64,000 nt of DNA, from assembly GCA_037954665.1 (NCBI GenBank), contig JBBMOL010000091.1, positions 1,054,001 to 1,118,000 of the forward strand, in the 5' to 3' direction. The DNA is from Laguncularia racemosa. Lineage: Eukaryota > Streptophyta > Magnoliopsida > Myrtales > Combretaceae. The notes under the pieces are model-generated. The model saw only the letters and a list, made by a program, of their open reading frames with translations, did not search any database and had not been told where the DNA came from. Positions 58,801 to 64,000 of the stretch are shown here, piece by piece; positions within the stretch are counted from its first letter, which is position 1, and the number at the start of each line of letters is the position of its first letter. A program made the position numbers and the translations under genes.

Positions 58801-61027
58801 AATATTAACATAGATACCTACAGCGGATTCATTATTCTTTTTTTCCAATTTTTTTTTTTTTTTTTTTTGCCTGGTACCTATCCAGGTTCAATACATATAA
58901 ATTTAAGGGATTCTTCATTGGTGCTTTTCTCAGATCGTTCTAGTGGGAAGTGATGGAATTGAGCGTCCTTTCCTTTGCAAGCCCAAGGATGATTTGCGGA
59001 AAGATGCTCGCATGATGGAGTTTACTGCTATGATAAACCGGTTATTATCCAGATATCCTGAGAGTCGTAGAAGAAAACTCTACATCCGGACATTTGCAGT
59101 GATTCCTCTGACTGAAGACTGTGGAATGGTTGAATGGGTTCCACATACTCGAGGTCTTCGCCATATACTCCAGGACATATATATATCCTGTGGAAAATTT
59201 GACAGGAACAGGACAAACCCTCAGATAAAACGGATTTATGACCAGTGCCAAGGCAAAATGCCTGAAGATGAAATGCTGAAGCAGAAGATTCTTCCCATGT
59301 TTCCCCCTATCTTCCACAGATGGTTCCTAAGCACCTTCTCTGAGCCAGCTGCTTGGTTTAGGGCTCGCGTAGCATATGCCCACACCACTGCTGTGTGGTC
59401 CATGGTTGGGCATATTGTGGGTCTGGGTGACAGGCATGGTGAGAATATTCTGTTTGATTCCACAACAGGTGATTGTGTCCATGTGGATTTTAGTTGCTTG
59501 TTTGACAAAGGTCTGCAATTGGAAAAACCAGAACTCGTGCCTTTTAGGCTAACTCAGGTCAGAAGCATGCTATCTTTCTATTTGCTCTGTAAGCTACATA
59601 CCTAAGATCTCATGGATCTGTATGTTTTCCCTTTATAGTCTTATAGTAGTAAGTGCAGTAGTTTCATTAAGCATTGGATAAAGTTGGGTTCTCTTTGCTG
59701 TTCAGCGACGTGTGGCTGTTAAAATATCTTCTTGGTGTGATACAGTCGCTTTTTCATAATGCAAAATGCACTCTTTATTTGCCTTTTGCCAGCAGATATT
59801 CCTATGATCCTTTAGTTGAATTGCTTAATGCTGTGACCATTATCTAGTTTCTATAAGCATCAGACGGCATTTCTCTGATAGGCATTCTCCTGTGAATTCT
59901 TCAGAACATGATTGATGGCTTAGGCATAACAGGATATGAAGGCATCTTTTTGAAGGTCTGTGAAATCACACTTTCTGTTCTGAGGACGAATAGGGAAACT
60001 TTGATGAGTATTCTGGAGACATTTATCCATGATCCTCTAGTTGAATGGACAAAATCTCATAAATCCAGTGGTGTAGAAGTTCAAAACCCACACGCACAGG
60101 TTTGGATTTATATTCTATCTGTAGAATTCAGATTTGTGCTTGTTGCAAAACTGTTGAGCTACCTTTAGAGGCACCTTCATTGTGATTTGGACCCCATTCA
60201 ATTACCCTGCGCCCCCTACTTTTCTAGCAAAGAATTTTTATCTTTATTTTCTGCTCTTTGCATTTTCACTTGCAGCCATTTCCTTATTTTACTGAATACT
60301 GATTTCTCTTTACTGCCTTCAAATTTTTCTGAAGTGATGAAAAAGCAACTTTCCTATAAAAAAAAAAATGAAAATTGTTAAAGCAGCTATAGGTCATCAA
60401 AAGTTGTTTCAACTTTATCATTCAAGGAGCTTCAGTTTTCTGCATGAAAATGATTATCACAAATAGAATTTTGTTTGCACTCCTAATTAATGTTGCAAAG
60501 ACATGACTGGGGATGTTGCGGTGGTTAAGACTTGTTTGTTCCTCTTTGGTCTATGGATAACTCTCTATGTATGTGCATTATTTTAATGCCTAGATAGATG
60601 AAATGTCAACTAAGTGAACTGTTTGTAAAGAAGCTAGATCTCTTTTACCAAAAATCATTATTGCTAATAATCTTGTGAAGTGTACACATATTTAGATTGT
60701 ACCCAGCCATTGCAAAATTAAGTATGGCTGGAATTTTATCCTTGCTTTTGGTAAAAGAAATTTGTTTTTCTTTTTTTCTTTTTCTTTTTTTTCCTATCTT
60801 GCATAATAATGTAGAATAATGGCACCTAATAAGAAACTCTCAATCATCTTATGTTGCAGCGTGCCATCAGCAATATCAGAGCGAGGTTGCAAGGGGTTGT
60901 GGTTGGTGTTGGGGCTGCACCATCACTGCCTTTAGCTGTGGAAGGCCAAGCTCGTCGCTTGATTGCTGAGGCAGTTTCACTCAAGAATCTTGGAAAGATG
61001 TACGTATGGTGGATGCCATGGTTCTAG
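34253..61027 (+). CDS. ATR: ATR, serine/threonine protein kinase (PI3K-like), 15 exons, 2733 aa
   Basis: ATR is the nuclear checkpoint kinase that senses RPA-coated single-stranded DNA and stalled forks and phosphorylates S/T-Q targets. Exons (my splice choices, all GT/AG): 34253-34433, 34545-34689, 35523-35635, 35784-36115, 36439-36563, 36754-36898, 37009-37584, 37657-37732, 38428-38743, 39570-40826, 43661-47048, 47184-47744, 58934-59557, 59905-60099, 60860-61027. They join in frame to 2733 codons plus stop, close to Arabidopsis ATR (about 2700). The start MGTRSNLSSLVHELRERIAA matches plant ATR N-termini. N-terminal helical repeats, UME, FAT, kinase and FATC follow in order. The kinase has GLGDRHGEN (D2571, N2576) and VDFS (D2590). 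The protein ends NLGKMYVWWMPWF. I found no broken exon. Exon 8-9 borders are the least certain. Confidence 0.95.
40827..43660 (-). mobile_element. Rearranged Ty1/copia fragments filling ATR intron 10
   Basis: The minus strand has gag-type sequence (43139-42813, ending FYNMMNSFWLKL), an RT/RNase H junction (42645-42463: DTDARDIGNSKS, then WANLVTLKKKA), and the RNase H end (42300-42118: KHVSIDRHSIKSKIEDSD, then ANILTKTLQKS). A polypurine tract and LTR-type start TGTTGGGAATATAAACAG follow near 42110. RT sequence (HTFAPVAKMSMIIVLISLAA, 42057-41872, and VYVDDIIT near 41715) lies downstream of RNase H, the reverse of normal order, so at least two pieces are joined. LTR-like text shared between about 41310-41340 and 43536-43570 marks the outer parts. 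Confidence 0.78.
43200..43654 (-). repeat. Probable copia 5' LTR at the end of ATR intron 10
   Basis: The minus strand from 43654 reads TGTTAGAATATCTATTATTGGG, a typical copia LTR start, and the similar TGTTGGGAATAT occurs at the other LTR-like end near 42110. The inner end is not defined because the primer site is decayed. The LTR end is separated from exon 11 only by ATGCAG. Confidence 0.5.
43661..47048 (+). CDS. ATR: ATR exon 11: UME domain to FAT domain
   Basis: This 3388-base exon encodes residues about 1089-2218. It opens with the UME domain (NHFVGLLNSIDRKMLHTDD, then STYVPKLMVLIMHAIDKE, roughly residues 1095-1205). It continues through SDDDLIFELIHKHLARAFRA and enters the FAT domain near residue 1670 (LARASLRCQAYARALMYFES). 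Further FAT landmarks are HSDVLNCLLNMCHLQAMVTH and GYFYMAKYFDEVL. The reading frame is open throughout. Its acceptor is six bases from a copia LTR end. Confidence 0.95.
47184..47744 (+). CDS. ATR: ATR exon 12: end of FAT domain
   Basis: It encodes residues 2219-2405: MSIMRGCLKDLPTYQWLTVL, then AVSKSTVPSRREAAAEILQA, FSALKRMMPLEIIMPIQQSL and DEAEILSSLQRPKK just before the kinase N-lobe. It is joined across an 11.2-kb intron to exon 13, where IVLVGSDGIERPFLCKPKDD continues the motif in frame. Translation past the donor at 47745 runs into intron and copia LTR. Confidence 0.95.
47812..48081 (-). repeat. 3' LTR of the intron 12 copia element
   Basis: 270 bp, direct repeat of 57912-58173, bounded by ATCTG on its left. 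Confidence 0.92.
48110..51480 (-). pseudogene. Protease, integrase, RT and RNase H of the intron 12 copia element
   Basis: On the minus strand: protease end and GAG-pre-integrase region 51385-50777 (LWHERLGHLSFAYMKLYPNL, CKRCILAKFSKSSYH, HLVHSDVCG); integrase core to about 50200 (LHSNNEKEYFSNEL, where the usual S-D-N-G is S-N-N-E; YTLQQNGVAKRKN); RT 49276-48821 (EIYMRLPFAF, QLNKSLYSLKRSSRAWFKKF, IVYVDDMIIT); RNase H 48839-48399 (ANADWGSDVIDGKSTSDFCI, ITWRSKKQYVVARSRAEAKY). Only the YVDD motif is fully conserved; frameshifts separate the segments. Confidence 0.87.
51837..54930 (-). pseudogene. LINE ORF2 (endonuclease, RT, zf-RVT), broken
   Basis: Order and motifs are as expected for plant L1 ORF2. 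RT shows FADDLLIF near 52865-52840 with both catalytic Asp residues, and the endonuclease shows GDFNI near 54525. At least ten frame changes or stops are needed to read it, so it is inactive. Confidence 0.82.
55880..56341 (-). pseudogene. LINE ORF1 protein (DUF4283-type), partial
   Basis: The 153-residue open segment matches the plant L1 ORF1 domain (SLVQAKTFKLWKDHGLLNVL, then PEGFFYFRFDEDKDITLLLE). Further ORF1 pieces follow to about 55055 in other frames, including a Pro/Thr-rich tail. The family binds LINE RNA (established for L1 ORF1 proteins). Confidence 0.72.
56770..57672 (-). pseudogene. Gag of the intron 12 copia element
   Basis: The minus-strand segment 57672-57358 reads ENSMVMAWFVNSLEPRIGRT, CATAKQIWDNVQEMYFDLDN and LRLKLHNTTQGNMNVIEYYN, which is the copia gag (UBN2-type) pattern. 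A degenerate zinc knuckle (WCDFY-stop-KPNNTHFKCLKLNGKP) lies near 57060-57000. The segment to about 56770 is still gag-like (Q-rich ISLTNDQITILQQILSKK), after which LINE sequence begins. Confidence 0.75.
57912..58173 (-). repeat. 5' LTR of the intron 12 copia element
   Basis: 262 bp, with the tRNA-iMet-type primer site immediately to its left and ATCTG to its right. Confidence 0.92.
58179..58933 (+). other. Last part of ATR intron 12
   Basis: AT-rich intron sequence without features I recognise, ending in a long poly-T tract (about 58850-58868) and the acceptor TTTTCTCAG before exon 13. Confidence 0.7.
58934..61027 (+). CDS. ATR: ATR exons 13-15: kinase domain and FATC
   Basis: Exon 13 (58934-59557) carries the N-lobe lysine region (FLCKPKDDLRKDARMMEF), VEWVPHTRGLRHIL, the catalytic loop GLGDRHGENILFD and VHVDFSCLFDKG. 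Exon 14 (59905-60099) carries NMIDGLGITGYEG and ETFIHDPLVEW. Exon 15 (60860-61027) carries the regulatory-loop/FATC end with EGQARRLIAEAVSLKNLGKM. All key catalytic residues are present. Confidence 0.96.
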
Positions 61028-62894
61028 GTGAGAGACTTAAACTGGAGTGTAAGAGCTGCGATGTCTTTCTAACTTGCCATCTGTTATGCCATATTGACTT
61101 TTGGGTAATAGCCTAGAACAAATGTTCTTTGAAGCCCATCCATGCAGGCTTATCCAATAGTTAAGAGGCCCAAAGAGAAACTTATGGTTGATTATACAAT
61201 TCATGAAAGGTTTAGAAAAAAGTTGGAAAAGTTTCTTCCTTTGGTCTTTAACAAATGTCATGGGCATTTTTATATATGCTTGGATACAGCTAAAGAAGAG
61301 ATTAGATTAACTAAATAATCTAAGTATCTTGTGAAAAGTTATCCAACCAATAGAAGAAAAGGAAAAACTGTTGATACTTTTAAGGTAAACTAAGGTTCTG
61401 ATATTTCAGGCTCTTGAGGAGAATGACAATGTGGTTGTGTTTGTCATCCTGATTTGCCTGCACTGCACCCGAGGTCTCCTGCTTCAAGGGAAAATATTGC
61501 AAAGGCTCTATGCATCTTGCAGATTTCCCAATCTAGGTCACCTTCTCCTATGATCTTTATTTTATACTTTCAAGTCTAGGCTTTTCCTTAGAGAATCCCA
61601 ATTTCAAGAGATATCGTCTTTGATGTGTGACAAAATTTGACAAATTTTGCTGTCGCAGCTGTGGTAAATGATAATGACTAGGGAATCTGGAAGCATTTAA
61701 GCATCTCCTTGAGCATATCATGGAAAGAAAGCTGAGAGGAAAGGTTCCACTTCCCATTTTGTAACTCTTGATCGTCTCTCATAAGAATGCAAAGAGTTGC
61801 AGATTTACAGCAATGCAGACTGGAGCTCTCACAGAAAATGATGAATTGCAGTCTTTGCTGCTGTCAAAGACCTTTTGCCAGCTGAGTCGGAAGTGGGGAA
61901 GCAATCCATCCTATGTACTTTATAAAAATCCCTCGAAGGTTGTATATAGGTTTAAATTATGTGCCTTACATTCTCAAGTGTCAAGCTTGATGAAAATGTA
62001 TATACGTTTATCTTTCTGCCATCATCATGTTATAAAAGAAATGAGCATCATATTTTCTAGATTTTGTTTGGACTGATGTTTCTTAAAATGATTATTGTCA
62101 TGATGTTGACTGGCCGACTTCCTTGCAAGAGATGTATAGGAGACTGCAGAAACAAATCCAATGCTCACGGTTTTCCCTCTAGAACAATTTGCATCGTACA
62201 GCATAATCCATCTTAACTTTTGATATTTTCCCATTAGAGAACGAAATTAAGTATTTAGGGAGTGACTTTCGATTCATTTTAGGAGGAAAGCTTTTCTTTT
62301 TCCTTTATTTTTATTTTTATTTTGTTAATAATCAGGAGGAAAGTATTTAAGTGACTGCTGTCGTCTTCGTTGGATTTTTAATTATAGAGAATTTGGTTAC
62401 TTTAACCAATTGCGACATCCTAATCTTCCTAGAACAAAATGCGGAGTGTTTTATAATTACATAGAAAAAGGAAAAGAGAAGAAAAAGCGGTTAGAAATGG
62501 AAGCTCGGCATTCTTCCGCTCTAACCCTCGGTTGATAGTATACAGAACATAATTACGTATGACAGTGGACCAGTTACTCGGATTCACTTCTTTCCGTAAT
62601 CTCAGTTATTGTTACGAGGATGCAAAAGATATTACAAGAATGTCTTTCGGGGGACAATTTTCAAATTCTTATGCCAGCACGAAGAACCTTCAGACATCCC
62701 TGAAACACAGCTTCAACTAGCCGTAGAAAAACATATCTGAAGGCTGGCTGCTGGCAGATGCTTCTTTGCTGCTGTTTCACGAGGTGCTCTAAACTGGAAA
62801 TTAGCAAGCAAGAAAGTGATCATGTGCTGACTAATGATTCAAACAGTAAAACCAGGCTACTGCTCCTCTTAAATAAGCTACGCAATCTTAAGTC
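61028..62894. other. ATR 3' UTR and convergent intergenic region
   Basis: The two genes point toward each other across this stretch. It should hold both 3' UTRs. No ORF here has recognisable motifs, and no transposon ends were seen. Confidence 0.6.
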
Positions 62895-64000
62895 TCATAG
62901 GGAAATATTACTTCCTGTGGCCGTACACAGCCACTCTTGTAGAACTCTTCCCTTGGCAACAAAACAGCCTACATTCCTCCTACCAATCCTCAATGGACAT
63001 CTCATTCGCACCAGCAGATCTTTAACCAGTTGTTTCAGCATTGATTCCCCGTGGATGCTGCTGTGTTTTCCCAGACCAGTAATTACCACAACCTCTGCTG
63101 GAACTACACACGTAGTATCACTGAATCTATTTCGCATCTCATCCATCCACTGTAGCAAAATCAAATAAGCAGATCCCAAGTGCATTCCATGCAAATCCAA
63201 CTCCACTTTCGTATTGCTCCATTCCATGGTCTCATCTAGGATCGAAGAGTGGACTAATTCTTTAACCAACAAAGCCTCTTTATCATCCAAAGCTGCAATT
63301 AGATCGCCCATGCAAAGTGGTAAGCAGTTTGGGTCTTTCAACAATGACATTGCTGTAGGACATGAATTCAAGGCCGTGTTGTATGTCCGTATAGAAAATG
63401 GGATACCTCTGGTTTTCATCATCCTAAGCCAAGTACTCATTTGTGAGAGTTCATCATGCGCTCCATATGATGAAAGGACCATATTTGAGCACACAGTGTC
63501 GATCTTGACTCCTTCCTTATCCATCCTATCTACAACCCTCAGCATATCTGCAAATAAACCTAATCTCCCATACCCATAAGCTAAACTCCTAAACTCAAAA
63601 CCAGATGGATTTATACCTTCCATTTTCATTTCTCCAACCACATCCTCTGCTTCAAGAGGTCGACCCATCTCACACAATCCACCAATAACCGATTCATAAC
63701 CTCGTCTTTTCACATAAATAGAGGAAGAATCACAAACTAGCTGCCTCAATCTAGCACAGGAACTATCAAACCCTTGGTCTGACTTGTGCTTGCAGTGGCA
63801 ATTGATCAAATTGCCATAGAAAGCAACAAGGTGTCTCTCGTTAAACCCTAATCTAGAAATTGTTTCATTGAACAAGACCTCAGATTCTGCTAGTTGTCCA
63901 TGTTTACTAAGCAATGCGATGAGCTCCGCAGCTAACTTAGGATTCCATTCAAACCATGAAGCTTCAGTTATCTTCAAATAAAACTGTAAAACAACACTCA
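62895..64000 (-). CDS. PPR-SMR protein (At2g17033-like), 3' portion, continues past right edge
   Basis: The frame is open from the window edge to the stop at 62895, about 368 codons, with no break. The first residues visible read SVVLQFYLKITEASWFEWNP, so the start lies outside. The middle has degenerate 35-residue helical repeats of PPR type (RGYESVIGGLCEMGRPLEAE, IRTYNTALNSCPTAM). The C-terminus is an SMR domain with LDLHGMHLGSAY (63204-63169) and TGLGKHSS (63080-63057), the LDxH and TGxG motifs of the family. Proteins of this class usually act on organelle RNA; targeting cannot be judged without the N-terminus. The closest match I recall is Arabidopsis At2g17033, from memory. Confidence 0.87.
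   Translation of the reverse strand, partial: SVVLQFYLKITEASWFEWNPKLAAELIALLSKHGQLAESEVLFNETISRLGFNERHLVAFYGNLINCHCKHKSDQGFDSSCARLRQLVCDSSSIYVKRRGYESVIGGLCEMGRPLEAEDVVGEMKMEGINPSGFEFRSLAYGYGRLGLFADMLRVVDRMDKEGVKIDTVCSNMVLSSYGAHDELSQMSTWLRMMKTRGIPFSIRTYNTALNSCPTAMSLLKDPNCLPLCMGDLIAALDDKEALLVKELVHSSILDETMEWSNTKVELDLHGMHLGSAYLILLQWMDEMRNRFSDTTCVVPAEVVVITGLGKHSSIHGESMLKQLVKDLLVRMRCPLRIGRRNVGCFVAKGRVLQEWLCTATGSNISL

Noticed and set aside
1..64000. Endogenous pararetrovirus (caulimovirus-type) sequence
   Set aside because: All RT and integrase pieces fit Ty3/gypsy, Ty1/copia or LINE families. Integrase or LTRs accompany the Ty3/gypsy and copia pieces, and no movement- or coat-protein-like sequence was seen.

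Overview
This window is nuclear DNA from a flowering plant, most likely a eudicot. The evidence is spliced genes with GT/AG introns, plant-type retrotransposons (Tat/Ogre-like and Tekay/Del-like Ty3/gypsy, Ty1/copia, L1-type LINE), a TRIM, plant DNA transposons (MULE, PIF/Harbinger) and two recognisable plant genes. I cannot name the species. There is no bacterial gene content, no CRISPR array and no pararetrovirus that I could see.

Layout. Positions 1-8082 hold the 5' part of a Tat-lineage Ty3/gypsy element on the minus strand: a 1.7 kb 5' LTR, a tRNA-Arg-type primer site, a DUF7745-type upstream ORF, gag, protease, and then an internal deletion that joins the start of RT to the integrase core. 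Positions 8083-9562 hold AT-rich repeat DNA ending in a second, oppositely oriented Tat-type LTR end. Positions 9563-15484 hold a 5'-truncated, decayed Tekay/Del-type chromovirus on the plus strand with its 3' LTR. Positions 15541-16179 hold a complete 639-bp TRIM. Positions 16180-28200 are AT-rich and contain a broken plant-mobile-domain (PMD) gene (about 20090-21010, minus) and a broken MULE transposase (about 25100-27020, minus). Positions 28290-33768 hold a PIF/Harbinger-like element with transposase and Myb/SANT ORFs (both decayed, minus), and it also encloses a fragment of an unrelated coding sequence.

The main gene is ATR, the DNA-damage checkpoint PI3K-like kinase, at 34253-61027 on the plus strand. 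Fifteen exons can be joined in frame by hand to give an uninterrupted 2733-residue protein ending in the FATC tail. Its intron 10 (2.8 kb) is filled with rearranged copia fragments. Its intron 12 (11.2 kb) carries a 10.4-kb copia element with two LTRs and a perfect 5-bp target duplication, and this copia is itself interrupted by an L1-type LINE. Despite this load the coding sequence looks intact.

After a 1.9-kb convergent intergenic region, the window ends with the 3' portion of a PPR-SMR gene on the minus strand, which continues past the right edge.

The only intact host genes are ATR and the PPR-SMR gene; the rest is transposable element DNA at various stages of decay. The points most worth following up are the TE-derived DNA at the ATR exon 11 acceptor, the nested elements in intron 12, the TRIM, the PIF/Harbinger element just upstream of ATR with its enclosed coding fragment, and the recurring short palindromes in two unrelated LTR regions.
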